Assembly: GCF_030269925.1 (NCBI RefSeq)
Contig: NC_085128.1
Span: 11,782,501 to 11,846,500 of the forward strand
Reading direction: 5' to 3'
DNA: 64,000 bases
Source: Bombyx mori
Taxonomy: Eukaryota; Arthropoda; Insecta; Lepidoptera; Bombycidae
How positions within the stretch are numbered: the stretch's first letter is position 1; the number at the start of each line of letters is the position of its first letter. The position numbers and the translations under genes were made by a program. Below are positions 25,301 to 35,228 of the stretch, piece after piece. The notes beneath the pieces are model-generated. The model saw only the letters and a program-made list of their open reading frames with translations. It was not told where the DNA came from and searched no databases.

Positions 25301-28300
25301 ACTACTGTGTGCGTACACCTTATCATTTTGTTTGTTGTAGCTCTCTTCTACGGTAAAAATTTTTTCATCCGAAAAAAGAATTTCCCGATATTTATTTCCC
25401 GCGTACCGCTTCAACAAAGCGCGGCATCTCTTCAGTCTCAGGTCCATTAGACGAGCATTCAAACGATGTCCTGTTTTTCTTCGATATGCCCGAAGCCCTA
25501 AGTCTTCATTTAACACCCTTTTCACCGTGGTTCTGCTTAACCCCATCTGAAGGGCCAACAGTTTCTGCTTACGTTTGGGATTTCTTTGAATTCGCGCCTG
25601 CACAGCTTTTATCACTGCTGGAGTCCTAACAGACCGAGGGCGACCACTTCTTGACCTGTCATCTACACTAGAGTCTTCATTGTATCGTTTGATGGTACGA
25701 TAAACGAATCTTTTGGTTATATTCAAAATTTTCAGTATGTTAAAAATTTGAATTGGCGCGTAACCGCAACGATGTAACGCAATAACTGCAACACGGTCTT
25801 CTTTAAGCGTCGACTCCATATTTAAAATGAGTAAAATTCTAAAAGTAAACATTTTTATTTTCATGAACAATTCGAAATTCGAATTCAATAAACTTTTTTG
25901 TGGCCAGCATTCTAAAAGAAAAGTTTTTACTGTGTGACAATACTTATGACCTGACTAGTTACATAAAAATATTTATACATAAATATTATCAATTAGATGA
26001 CCCTACTAACTCTCTGAAAAACAGTTCTCGAACACTCGTCTTAAACGCTTCACGTGTAGTGGCCGACCTATCTTCTATTTACTGACTTATCTTCTATTTC
26101 ATGTATTTTTGAGACAAACGAGCTGATGAAAAATGTTTTTGTCCTGTAGGTTAGAGAGGGCGTGCATGGGTTTTGTGATCCTATCGTCTGCGTTCTAGAT
26201 TGTGTACCTGTTGCTATCTTAGAACAGCTTATAATTTACTTTCTAGAACCATTGCGATAATGTGCACTGCGTTCTCCGTGATAATTAAAATTTATACTCG
26301 GTAGGAACATTTTTCCAAGTGTTTCCAAGGGCTTGAGTAACATTCGTTTTTGAACAAAGTTAGGAAAGATTACGAGTATAGCCTGCCTATAAAACAAATA
26401 TTAAAAAAAATACGTACCCATGCATTTATGGTTCTGGCCGCTTTGGTAGGATTATCGAAATCGGCATTTCCAGTTTGTCCTATGAAATACTTTGAGAAGG
26501 AGTTTTTGAAAGCCGAACAGAATTTGTATTTGTCGTCGGCGTATATTTTTGTTGCATATCTCAGCGGAAGGTGTAGATCATGGCCAAATGTCCTTTTGTT
26601 CACTATTTTTAGTATTCTTTTCATCTAACAACAAATTAAAATTGAATAAAATATAAACCAAATTAAAAAGCACCCCGGGCATTTCAGAAATCCCATGCTA
26701 AAACGGAACCTTAGGTACTCCCTCCATAATCTTTTCCAAATTAATTATCACTCGCAGAGGAATCTATCCCATACATCCAAATATGTTCAAGCACTTAAAA
26801 TCTATGGAGTATAAAAAAAAAGTTACATACGCACACACCTTGAAAGAAGAAAAGAACTATCATATAAAAAAAAAACTCTTGAAAAGCTATTGCCAGCAAA
26901 GCAAGCTATTGCAAGCTATCGCTGGTAGGACTGGTGGTAGGACCTCTTGTGAGTCCGCGCGGGTGGGTACCACCACCCTGCCTATTTCTGCCGTGAAGCA
27001 GTAATGCGTTTCGGTTTGAAGGGTGGGGCAGCCGTTGTAACTATACTTGAGACCTCAGAACTTGTATCTCAAGGTGGGTGGCGCATTTACGTTGTGGACG
27101 TCTATGGGCTCCAGTAACCACTTAACACCAGGTGGGCTGTGAGATCGTTCACCCATCTTAGCAATAAAAAAAAAGAATAAGTCACGATATTGCAACCTAT
27201 CGCAAGCAATCGCAATATTGCTAGATTCTTATCTTGCAATTACATTAGTGGTTAATATTGTTGTAAAAAGTTATTCAATCCCGTTTTTGCAGGATAGCCG
27301 TCGGAGCCCCGTGGTTCGTCAGGAACGTCGACCTCCATGACGACCTGGACTTAGAGTCCATCAGTAAGTATCTATAGTCGGCGTCGATGCGCCATTTCGA
27401 TAAAGCGGCACGACAAGAGAACCCTCTCATCGTGGCCGCCGGTAACTACATTCCCGATCCTGTGGAAAGAATGGAAAGCAGTCGACGTCGCCCCAAATAC
27501 GTCATTTCGGACCCTCCCGATCTACTAACGGTACTTTTAGGTACCGTTCTCGTCGAACCCGTCGCTTGCGACGAAGGGCTCGACGAGTAAATTAACCCTC
27601 AGACACAGCCCACTGAGCTTCTCGCCGGATCTTCAGTGGGTCGCGTTTCCGATACGGTGGTAGATTCTGTGAAGCACGGCTCTTGCTAGGGTTTGTGTTA
27701 GCAACGTCGTCAGGTTTGAGCCCCGTGAGCTCACCTACTAGTTAAGGTTCCGCTGATATAGCCTCTCAAGGCTATCAGCTTAGGTAGGGAGAAAAAAAGT
27801 TGTAATAATAATAACTAGCGCAATTTGTTTTAAATTTTTGTTTATCAATCGAATCCACTACTAATCTCCGAGTGCTTAAGTTGATAATGAGCTGTAGTTC
27901 TTCTTGGTGTAACTTAATAATTTAATAACTTACTTCAGTTGTATTTTTCGTTCCCAGCGCATCCTTGATAGCTTTTAACGTTTGACCTTTCGAGTATAAC
28001 GAGAACTGCGCTAAAGTATTGTAAAACGCCAAAGCTGATAACACGAAGGTTTGCCTTGGATACGATTTTAGAAGTCCCTGTCAATGTAATTATTTAATAC
28101 AATAAAACTTCATATTTCCATTCGAAAATATCAATTCTAACTATTCCGTGCTGTAATTGTGCATTGCATTTCATTGTTTTTATTGTTGTTGTTGCAGTTA
28201 TTGTTGTTGTTGTTATTCTAAGCTCAGGTAATGATAGGTATTGTTATTATATAAAAATATTCGCGAAACACGACTTCGAACTTAGTTCGAGTTTATCATA

Positions 28301-31300
28301 ATGTTCACAGTTATTTAAAACCAATACATACATACATACTTATGTTTCTGAATTAATCCTCTCGAAATAATCTGCCTATAAATTTTATAACACTAATTTC
28401 AGTAATTTTGTCAATAACATCACGATAGCGTTATAAAATGTAAAGTTTTTCACTATTGTAAACTTACGTAAAATAACTGCCGTGTCAATTGATTGTAGTT
28501 TTCAACGAGCCGCTTAGTGTCCGGATTACCTAAAACATAAAGATTGCTGAAAATTGTTATTAAGTACATAATGTGTACGTAATAAGCCCTAAAATTCTAC
28601 TATGCAAATTTTTCGAAGTTATCGTGGCTTAAAGGACCAGAAGCCAAGTATCTTAAATATCTTTTGACTATGCGGCTGTACCGGTACTTGAATCCCGTAG
28701 GAAGTACCAGTTTTTTAAATGAAATACGTATCGACATGTTCATGATTCTCTTCCACTAGGAACAACAACAACCATAAGTACACGTCCTCTTTTTATTTTT
28801 TATTGCTTAGATGGATGGACGAGCTCACGGCCCACCTGGTGTTAAGTGGTTACCGGAGCCCATAGACATCTACAACGTAAAATGCCGCCACCCACCTTGA
28901 CATATGAGTTCTAAGGTCTCAGTATAGTTACAACGGCTGCCCCACCTTTCAATCCAAAATACATTACTGCTTCACGGCAGAAATAGGCAGGGTGGTGGTA
29001 CCTCCCCGTGCGGACTCACAAGAGGTCTTACCACCAGTAATTATGCAAATTATAATTTTGTGGGTTTGATTTTTATTACACGATACTATTCCTTCACCGC
29101 GGAAGTATTTCTTTAGAAAAATTGGTACCGGTGCAACGCTCAACACGAATGCACCGGACGTCTTATCCTTTAGGCCACGACGACTTTAAGGAATGGCAGG
29201 GTATAATAAAAATCAAACCCCAAAAAACAAAAAAATACGTGTAATTTAGTGATTGTAGGACGCCTTGAGAGTCCGCACGGGTAGGTACCACCACCCCAGA
29301 AGCAGTAATGCATTCGGATTTGAAGGGATAGGGACAGCTGGTGTGAACGACTGGTACTTACAGATGGTTGGGTAAGTTGTTATCCCACACCGGTAGGTGT
29401 CACCATCCTGCCCATTTTTGACATAAAGTAACCGTGCGTTTTGGTTTCAAGGGCAGGACAGTCGTTTCCCAATACAATTGACACTTAGAACACATATTAT
29501 TATTATATATATTGACACTTCAAACACATATTATTATCATATCTCAAGGTTTGGCCGCAAGCATGTTCTAACCAGGTAAGCTAGGAGTTCGGCGACCCGT
29601 CGAAGCAAAAATATATCAATAGGAATTTGCGTCAAACCTGCAACTATTTGATTCCGACTTAAAGACGATACGGTCGGGCGACCATGGCGATCGAGCGATA
29701 TGTCACTGTTTCCTGAAACAACATTACTTCATTACGAAGAGCAGAAATAACAAAGTGTAAATAGACTCGTTACGTCACTATTTAATTACGAATTTTGTTA
29801 AAAAGGAATAATTTGGTTCAAGACATACATTTGTTTGTTATTTTTCTGTACAATATAAAACAGCAGTCATTCTTGTTCTGCTCTGTTTTTTTTTTTTGTT
29901 TTCCTACCTAAGCTAGTAGCCTAGAGGGGCTATTCCAGCGTAACCGTAACTACTTAGTAGGTAGCTCACAGGGCTCAAACCTGACGACGATGCTAACACG
30001 AACCCTAGCAAGAGCCGTGCTTCGCAGAATCTACCACCGGATCGGAAACGCGACCCACTGAGAAGATCCGGCGAGAAACTCAGTGGGCTGTGTCTGAGAG
30101 TTAATTTACTCGTCGAGCCCTTCGTCGCAAGCGACGGGTTCAGCGAGAACGGTACCTAAAAGTACCGTTAGTAGATCGGGAGGGTCCGAAATGACGTATT
30201 TGGGGCGACGTCGACTGCTTTCCATTCTTTCCGCAGGATCGCGAATAAGTCTTCTCTGTGTGTGGGTGGTAATGTATGTGTGTACATATTATCCACTTTC
30301 TGTATGATTGAATTGACTTAGTGCATTATTTACCATGAAGAAAACATTAAAGAGAAATCTCCGTGTACATCAAGATGATGCCTATACAATCTGCAACTGA
30401 TCTATTGTCCTGACACTAGAATGTACTAAGATAGTCACTGGCCCATGAAGCTTGATAGCTCTGACTCCAGGCGAGACATGCGGAACCCTCCATACTACTA
30501 CCCATCTAAGCAATAAAAAATAAAAAATAAAAATCGCTTTGCTATCTCACATTACCCCACCCCGCTGTCTCTTCTAAAATCCTGGCCTCTAATTTTTTAA
30601 AGTCTCTTCAGTATTCCGGCTTGGGAACTAGTGAGGGAGATTCAAGGAAACGACATGTAAGCTGCTTTACAGGCGTCGTCTTGCGAAGCTGTGATTGGAT
30701 ATCGGAGTACCCTCATTGACATTTTCCGAGGACACAAGGTGGAGGCTCCATATAAGGGGGGCTTAAGTAGTCTATCGACCGAGAAGCCTGGTGTCTGTGC
30801 CGCTTACAACCGCTGGTTCAGCATCCTGAAGTGAGATGACGACCGTTGGGTAGGAGAGACGCAATCCGCGCAAAACGTTTGGTGTTGCACCCCACCCACT
30901 TCCGTTCGCATTTAGTTTTATCTTACAAAGGGCCTACACGCAGTTCGTTGAACGATAAGGTACTCTGTCATGCTCGCAACTCATGGACGAAGATCCGGCG
31001 ATTATCAGAGCTTACCGATCGCCATGATGCACGTCCAACGAACCATGAGGCAACGTGCTAATTTTCGCATACAGCGATATCTAAACCCAAAGGGCTTCGT
31101 ATTCCGAATAACGGGGCTGTTTTATAGACCCCCCAAAAATCCAGTAGCCACTCTATAGCCCAAGTACAGCAGGTGATTATCTAGCAATACAAGTTTAATG
31201 AATTGAAAAAAAATACCAGTACTTTAAGTACTCAAAATGTACTATATACCTTCTGAAATTATTACTGCTGATAAACCAAATAATGCACACAAATAGTACA

Positions 31301-31316
31301 CGTTTAGCTTCACCAT
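16392..31316 (-). CDS. Serpin A: secreted serpin-fold protein with short, hinge-less reactive loop (9 exons)
   Basis: Coding exons in transcript order: 31250-31316, 28468-28529, 27934-28077, 26418-26624, 23635-23739, 23415-23555, 21747-21956, 20972-21110, 16392-16570. All introns are GT-AG and the joined frame is 417 codons plus TAA, near the usual serpin length. Residues 1-22 form a hydrophobic signal peptide. Serpin landmarks: helix A 'LVENYNQLTRQLFY'; a glycosylation site 'NTT' (about 89); 'ATKIYADDKYKFCSAFK' and 'NADFDNPTKAARTINAW' (to 160); 'TPALVGTGIVKYAYLEKYKAQ' (to 242); 'FTFFVALPDKVDGLPEML'; and the C-terminal 'INRPYAFSI...PSLLFSGVYY'. The expected hinge (EEGTEAAAA type) is absent: 'VGKMIEDDNL' leads directly into a short loop with Cys371. 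Inhibition by loop insertion is therefore doubtful; inhibition by another mode, or a non-inhibitory role, is possible. It differs clearly from B and C and has an extended C-terminus after VYY. Intron 8 carries two LINEs in the same orientation as the gene. Confidence 0.92.
16738..18427 (-). mobile_element. R1-clade LINE family alpha (copy 2) with duplicated 3' end, in serpin A intron 8
   Basis: The main insertion occupies about 16882-18413 on the minus strand: poly(T), a 3' UTR like copy 1, then the C-terminal half of ORF2. A second, 116-base 3' end lies at 16752-16867. The sequence aaattaggattccc occurs three times (16738-16751, 16868-16881, 18414-18427), bounding both pieces. Either two insertions used one target site, or one target-plus-tail unit of about 130 bases was duplicated in tandem. 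Confidence 0.88.
17417..18413 (-). pseudogene. LINE ORF2 C-terminal half (family alpha)
   Basis: About 331 codons begin just after the RT catalytic region ('VTGLRYLGLELDGRWNF') and run through the thumb-like region to the zinc cluster 'CHHCADRDEEDTAEHTLARC'. The sequence closely matches the C-terminal part of the ORF at 6934-8945. No RT active site remains, so it is a dead 5'-truncated copy. The frame is open throughout, which suggests a young insertion. Confidence 0.88.
18438..20838 (-). mobile_element. R1-clade LINE family beta (copy 1), in serpin A intron 8
   Basis: A short poly(T) (18440-18449) starts a minus-strand element with a 3' UTR different from family alpha ('cgccagacttccgccc' on the plus strand). 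This is followed by a zinc-cluster and RT-bearing ORF. The element runs to about 20838, where the reading frame fades into AT-rich intron. I could not find a matching target duplication at the two ends. The same family is present at 56462-57465. Confidence 0.85.
18903..20820 (-). pseudogene. LINE ORF2 with RT domain (family beta), frameshifted
   Basis: The upstream piece reads 'LPPDYDGEAPAEVPHITGAELRVAV' (split by me) and 'KDTAPGPDGVHGRVWAL', then loses frame near 20600. The long frame from 20582 to 18903 gives 'LLRKEGRPADTAAGYRPIVLLDE', 'FGFREGRSTVDAILR', 'VPQGSVLGPLLWN', the catalytic 'CYADDTLVVARGG', and the zinc cluster 'CHHCGCDLDTAEHTLVAC'. RT motifs are intact, but the frameshift and missing N-terminus make it non-functional. 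Confidence 0.85.
21247..21470 (-). pseudogene. LINE 3' end (RTE-like RT C-terminus), in serpin A intron 7
   Basis: The minus strand reads 'GKVNGRRSRGRGPTRWTDQI' and 'HDALHSAADRGKWRGLVRKR', then 'GGGHDPQY' stop. The RW-D pattern is typical of the C-terminus of RTE-type LINEs. Only the extreme end survives. Confidence 0.55.
21471..21652. mobile_element. Helitron-like non-autonomous fragment
   Basis: Sequence such as 'acgcagcagattttgatgcg' and the end 'gagggcggctagt' resembles the 3' ends of short Helitron-derived repeats common in Lepidoptera (terminal CTAGT). The 5' end is not defined. The family call is from memory and tentative. Confidence 0.4.
21990..22046. repeat. Short tandem repeat, unit about 20 bases, three copies
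   Basis: The unit 'agtatcagagtaagta' with small changes repeats about three times next to a Bm1 insertion in serpin A intron 6. No function is suggested. Confidence 0.7.
22072..22518 (-). mobile_element. Bm1 SINE, full length
   Basis: A poly(T) start (22072-22087) is followed by 'attgcttagatggatggacgagctc', the whole body and the tRNA-like head ending 'ctttaggccacgacgac'. It lies in serpin A intron 6. Confidence 0.9.
22830..22985 (-). repeat. Degraded Bm1-like head
   Basis: 'atacgggtttgatttatcacacgataatcc' and 'atctattaggccgcgatgac' match the head-proximal part of Bm1 with many changes and deletions. An old copy in serpin A intron 6. Confidence 0.5.
24083..24517 (-). mobile_element. Bm1 SINE, full length
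   Basis: It begins with a T-run and 'attgctagatgggtggacgagctcacagc', and ends in a tRNA-like head ('cccttaggccacgacg'). It lies in serpin A intron 4, about 140 bases from the mariner element. Confidence 0.9.
24659..25955 (-). mobile_element. mariner-type (D37D) transposon, near complete, in serpin A intron 4
   Basis: The 1297-base element is bounded by TA dinucleotides (24657-24658 and 25956-25957). Its terminal inverted repeats begin GTCAGGTCATAA and continue with a conserved GTCACA. It encodes one transposase on the minus strand. The aspartate spacing and the host fit Bmmar1/maT-type elements described in Bombyx; that family name is from memory. Confidence 0.9.
24780..25819 (-). pseudogene. 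Transposase of D37D mariner, frameshifted
   Basis: The start chosen is the ATG of 'MESTLKEDRVAVIALH' at 25819. Residues 1-120 hold two helix-turn-helix-like regions, including 'SGRPRSVRTPAVIKAV'. The catalytic triad is visible: Asp in 'FSDEKIF', Asp in 'WVFQQDSAPAHRA', and the third Asp in 'NSLDYKIW' 37 residues later once frames are matched. A one-base shift near 25045 breaks the frame between the second and third aspartates. The C-terminal piece ends 'IQNHGGHFG' with a stop at 24780. It is probably inactive; whether other copies carry the intact frame is unknown. Confidence 0.9.
26929..27174 (+). mobile_element. Bm1 SINE, 5'-truncated
   Basis: Runs from 'actggtggtaggacctcttg' to 'cacccatcttagcaataaaaaaaaa'. 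It lies in serpin A intron 3, antisense to the gene. Confidence 0.88.
27296..27799 (+). mobile_element. Jockey-clade LINE 3' end with ORF2 C-terminus
   Basis: The first half reads as an ORF2 tail in the jockey style: 'APWFVRNVDLHDDLDLESI', then 'ASMRHFDKAARQENPLIVAA' (separate frame after a stop) and 'RMESSRRRPKYVISDPPDL'. The 3' UTR follows with 'tctcgccggatcttcagtggg' and 'agcctctcaaggctatcagc', ending in A-rich sequence. This copy links the other tail-only copies in the window to a LINE. Confidence 0.75.
28170..28216. repeat. TTG-rich microsatellite
   Basis: Imperfect 'ttgttg' triplets with one interruption, in serpin A intron 2. Confidence 0.8.
28618..28760 (+). repeat. Diverged Bm1-like head
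   Basis: 'atcgtggcttaaaggaccagaagcc' and 'cttgaatcccgtaggaagtacc' match the Bm1 tRNA head with about one change in five by eye. No body follows before the opposite-strand Bm1 at 28791. Confidence 0.5.
28791..29190 (-). mobile_element. Bm1 SINE, nearly full length with head deletion
   Basis: It begins 'ttttattgcttagatggatggacg' and ends 'ctttaggccacgacgac'. Part of the head between 'gcggaagta' and 'ttctttagaaaaattgg' is deleted. It lies in serpin A intron 1. Confidence 0.88.
29246..29545 (+). repeat. Diverged Bm1 body fragments
   Basis: 'gtaggacgccttgagagtccgcacgg' and a second 'ccggtaggtgtcaccatcctgccc' show two partial Bm1-like bodies in tandem. A short direct repeat ('attgacactt..aacacatatta') follows at about 29480-29545. 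Both are strongly decayed. Confidence 0.5.
29888..30246 (-). mobile_element. Jockey-clade LINE 3' end (inverted relative to 27296)
   Basis: The reverse complement matches 27440-27799, including the ORF2 tail, the 'gatccggcgagaaactcagtggg' block and the terminal tract (poly-T on this strand). It lies in serpin A intron 1 and forms an inverted pair with the copy in intron 3. Confidence 0.78.
30500..31200. other. Serpin A intron 1, unassigned segment
   Basis: After a Bm1-like tail ('cccatctaagcaataaaaaa', about 30501-30530) comes some 600 bases of mixed composition, less AT-rich than typical intron, with two short frames (62-71 codons). I recognise no family. It may be a degraded transposon. 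Confidence 0.35.
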
Positions 31317-31377
31317 TATTACGCTATACGATTTATGGAGAATTGATGATTACAAAATTGACACTTCGCTTAAATAC

Positions 31378-31387
31378 TATATAAAAC
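31378..31387 (-). promoter_or_regulatory. Candidate TATA box of serpin A
   Basis: The minus strand reads TTTTATATAG about 62 bases before the start codon, a position similar to the TATA boxes of serpins B and C. A second TATTTAAG lies a few bases nearer. No transcription start is proven. Confidence 0.5.
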
Positions 31388-32099
31388 GTATTACCGACAT
31401 ACTCGTAAATGAATTTTAATTTTATTTAATTCAAAACTGACAATCGCAAGTCATTAAACTAAGGTATTTATTGATGTGTTTTTGACAGACATTAAATTCG
31501 ACAATTTAGACATTAAATTAGACTATTTAGATTTTAAATTATATAAAGTAGTGTTAGTTTCGAAACTAGAATCAGCTAAATGTCGCACCAAGAAAAAATT
31601 ATGAGCCAAATAATATTTCATGCTTAAAGAAATAGAAGTGTATCTTTCCGAAGAAGAAAAAAATTAATAGAGATGGAAGTCTGAAGTTTAACTTTTGTTT
31701 TCATTGCGACTTTGCTAATGTAATTGAATCAAAAATACTGAACATATTATTATCCCTCAGGATAATAGCTGGGTGTGTCATCACGGATTTAATTTTTCTC
31801 TTTTTGATTAACTGATTTGATTACCATAAAAAAATGTATTTAATTAGGTCACTACGAGAGAAATTTCCAAAACAATGTGTACTATACACAACAGTACACA
31901 TAGGACAACAGTAGCTACAGGAAACAGGGTGACATCGCTAAGCACTGGTGAAAGATTTTTTCAGAGGTCAAATTCAGATCTGAAGTCACCACTGCAAGTG
32001 AATTCACCGAGAGAAACATATTACTTGATTTAACAACAAGACTCAACCAGTAGCTACTGGAAAATGTAGTTTTCTAAACTATTTATATTTTGAGTGACA
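31388..32099. other. Intergenic sequence upstream of serpin A, no gene seen
   Basis: AT-rich; no domain-bearing frame or clear repeat. Confidence 0.45.
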
Positions 32100-32440
32100 T
32101 TCCAGAAACGTTGCCGCCTCTAGTGCACAGCAGTTCTACTGTGGAAAAACGAGCCGTTGGCGGAGTATCGCGTTCCGACTCGACAGTTTGAATTTGGTCT
32201 AGCAAGGTATTCAGGGACATCAGCGGCACTGATAGGGGCGGTCTTACGGACTACCGTAACGAAATGGCCGACGTAGAGTTGTCGACTTCGCTTCGGCCGG
32301 ACGTTCTTTGCGAGGTGCACTACGAGTTGTAATTTAGACCCCGGAATCCACATAAGCTTCCTCGGGTTGGTATCGAGCGTCGGACTAAAGTGCAAAGGAG
32401 TTGTATAATGAGTGCCCCTGTAACATCTTTAGTATCAGCC
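32100..32440 (+). repeat. Old R1-clade LINE 3' UTR fragment
   Basis: 'gagtatcgcgttccgactcgacag', 'caagg-tattcagggacatcagcggcac' and 'gaccccgga' can be aligned by eye with the 3' UTR of the family alpha element (9140-9420), with many substitutions. There is no poly(A). Confidence 0.5.
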
Positions 32441-32512
32441 TTGAACTGCTTCGTCCTCGAAGTCCGACATATACCAAGGGCTCCCTAGGCACAGCAACAT
32501 TGTAAAGCCGCC

Positions 32513-33520
32513 AAAATGACAGTCCAGATCCAAAACCAGCAGACAAACCCGATTGAGCTTCACACAGATGTGCGACAGGGTGACGTTATATCGCCAAAAC
32601 TGTTCACTGCTGCTCTCGAGGATTTCTTCAAGACTCTGGACTGGAGTAAGCTGGGTATCAATGTGAATGGCGAGTATCTCTCACGCCTCCGATTTGCAGA
32701 CGATATCTTTATAATGGCAGAGTCGCTGGAGGATCGCAGCTGGATGCTGGGTGAGCTCAATGCCGCGTCACGACATGTTGGTCTGGGAATGAATCTGGAC
32801 AAAACTAAGGTCATGTTTAACGACCGTATCATTCCTGGACTGGTAATAGTCGAATCCGCGGTACTCGAAATTGTGTCTGAATACACCTATCTAGGCGACA
32901 TTTTTCAGCTAGGCAGGGCCAACTTTGAGAAGGAAGCTGATAGGCGCATACAGTTGGGCTGGGCTGCGTATGGAAAACTCCGTCATATTATTATCTTGAA
33001 CTCAGCAAACCCGCAATGCCTAATAACAAAAGCCTTTAACGCTTGCGTGCTGCTGGTAATGATATATGGCGTTGAAACGTGGACATTGACCGTAGGTCTG
33101 GTCGGTAAGTTCAGAGTCGCTCAGCGTGCTATGGAAAGGTGTATGCTCGGAGTTTTTTTGATGGATCGAGTCAGAAATAAAAAAAATCCGCCAAAGAAAA
33201 CCAAAGTAAACAACATAGTCCTAAAGATTAGCAAGCTGAAATGGTAATGGGCCGGGAATACGTGTTGCAGAACCGATGGCCGATGGAGCAGACGTGTTCT
33301 GGACTGGAGACCACGTATCGGTAAGCGCAGCGTTGGACGTCCCCTTGCCCGTTGGACCGATGACTTGCGGCGATATGCTGGGAAATATTGGATGCGGAAG
33401 GCGGAGGATCGTTCATTGTGGCGGACTATGGGATAGGCCTACACCCAGCAGTGGAGAGATACAGGTTGATGATGATGGCCGAGAAGGCACAATTATTAAC
33501 ACCATCGACAAACATTGTAA
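32513..33520 (+). pseudogene. RTE-clade LINE reverse transcriptase fragment
   Basis: The main frame (32516-33247, 243 codons) reads 'DVRQGDVISPKLFTAALED', then 'LRFADDIFIMAESLED' with the RT catalytic aspartates, 'VGLGMNLDKTKVMF' and 'YTYLGDIFQ'. Other frames after it carry 'RPLARWTDDLRRYAGKYW' and 'AYTQQW', the usual RTE C-terminus. The N-terminal RT motifs and endonuclease are absent, and stops and frameshifts follow 33247. It is a dead 5'-truncated copy between serpins A and B. Confidence 0.82.
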
Positions 33521-33530
33521 GGGCGAATAG

Positions 33531-34059
33531 GGTGATCGAGCTAAGAGAAATACTGAGTACACCAATCACGTTTGTTGTTTTAGAACAACATAAAAATCTT
33601 CTCTTGACGTTAGCAAACGAAAACGAATGACAGTTCTTAGGACGGAAGCACCGCTCTTCAAGAAAGCTGGTTGGTCAGTGTGATGTCGTCTACGCACCTC
33701 CATCAGCTAGGCTCTGTCGTAGCACGAAGTGAGCCGAGTCCCGATGATACCGCAATCGTGCTGCCATCTCTCGGGAATCGTGCTGCGTTTCGTTTAGCTA
33801 CCAAAGTAATTACCGCCTCTGACATAATAATATATTATGTTTCGTATATTATGATATTCAAACATTTTTCATCAAAACGATGATCCTTCTATTCATGTCC
33901 GTCAATAAAATAATAATATGTATTTATAACCATTGACACCACGCACCCCACGATATTTTTACAATAAATTTATTTTCTATTTTTTATAAAGACTATTTTA
34001 TATTTTTAGTTGCATCTTCTATAAAAGCGTGTTTTTTTTTTTATTTAAGGTACTAAAAT
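33531..34059. other. Intergenic sequence, no gene seen
   Basis: No supported frame or clear repeat in this stretch. Confidence 0.4.
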
Positions 34060-34775
34060 CACGCTTTTTAACCGTCTTCAAAAGAGGAAGTTATCAATTC
34101 GACCACCATTTTTTTATCTATGTATGTTCACTGATTTCTCGAAAATGCTTGAACCGATTCTAATAATATTTTTTCTATTTTTTTGTTCGAAAGGGTAGAC
34201 TTCCCGAATGATCCTGTATTCATCAAGATCTGATGATGGGATCCTCGAGAAAGCCAGAAAAATCTATAATTTTTAATGTGTAGTGAAGTGAGAGAAAATG
34301 TCTTTAAAATTAAATACTTGTAATGCATAACGTATTTATTTGAATAGGGACTAATATCATCTTCATAAAATTATCTTCACATATAATGCTTTATTTTGGA
34401 ACAAATTTGTTTAGCATAAAAAAGGTTATAGTGAGCCAACCTTAAAATATAGAGATATGCTGTCACAGACTTTTTTTTAACTTTTAAAGGGGAACAATTC
34501 TGTCATACATTATTTTAGCAAAACTTTAACCGTTTTCGCAACGCACGCAGCGGAAGCTCTCAAAAGGGAACAAAAAACCCGATTTTGAAACATTCTTTAT
34601 TGGTGTTCCACTTGTACTGGTCTCAGCGTGATGTTATATAGCCTATAGCCCTCCTCAAAAAATGAGTTATATTATAACATTGCAATAATTTTTCAAATCG
34701 GACGAGTAGTTCCTGCGATTAGCGCGTTCAACAAACAAACAAACTCTTCAGCTTTATAATATTAGTATAGATAAT
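34060..34775. repeat. Degraded dispersed repeat, Helitron- or MITE-like
   Basis: 'ttaaccgtcttcaaaagaggaagtt', 'cgaaaatgcttgaaccgattctaat' and the end 'cagctttataatattagtatagat' are phrases I associate with common lepidopteran non-autonomous repeats. Internal boundaries are not clear, and several elements may be merged. Confidence 0.4.
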
Positions 34776-34852
34776 AAATTTTAACTACTGTAAACATTAG
34801 TTAGCTTAGATTTCATTGCAAGTTGAAAAGACCTAAAATTAGATTTTACTGG

Positions 34853-35094
34853 TGGTAGGACCTCTTGTGAGTCCGCACGGGTAGGTACCACCGCCCTGCC
34901 TATTTCTGCCGTGAAGCAGTAATGCGTTTCGGTTTGAAGGGTGGGCAGCCGTTGTAACTATAATTGAGACCTTAGAACTTATATCTCAAGGTGGGTGGCG
35001 CATTTACGTTGTAGATGTCTATGGGCTCCAGTAACCACTTAACACCAGGTGGGCTGTGAGATCGTCCACTCACCTAAGCAATAAAAAATAAAAA
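34853..35094 (+). mobile_element. Bm1 SINE, 5'-truncated
   Basis: Begins 'ctggtggtaggacctc' and ends 'cactcacctaagcaataaaaaataaaaaaa'. It is absent from the paralogous position near 46770, so it arrived after the duplication or was lost from the other copy. Confidence 0.88.
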
Positions 35095-35193
35095 AATAGT
35101 TACATTTTAAATTTATTAATTAATTTACAATTTAATTAAGTGACAGGTGCTACCAGATTATAAGCAAAGAAACACTAAAACTTGAAACAAATC

Positions 35194-35199
35194 TTTATT
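35194..35199 (-). promoter_or_regulatory. Poly(A) signal AATAAA of serpin B
   Basis: AATAAA on the minus strand about 30 bases after the stop codon. The surrounding sequence is conserved in serpin C. Confidence 0.75.
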
Positions 35200-35228
35200 A
35201 AGCTTCTATTATAATTTATATTTATAAT

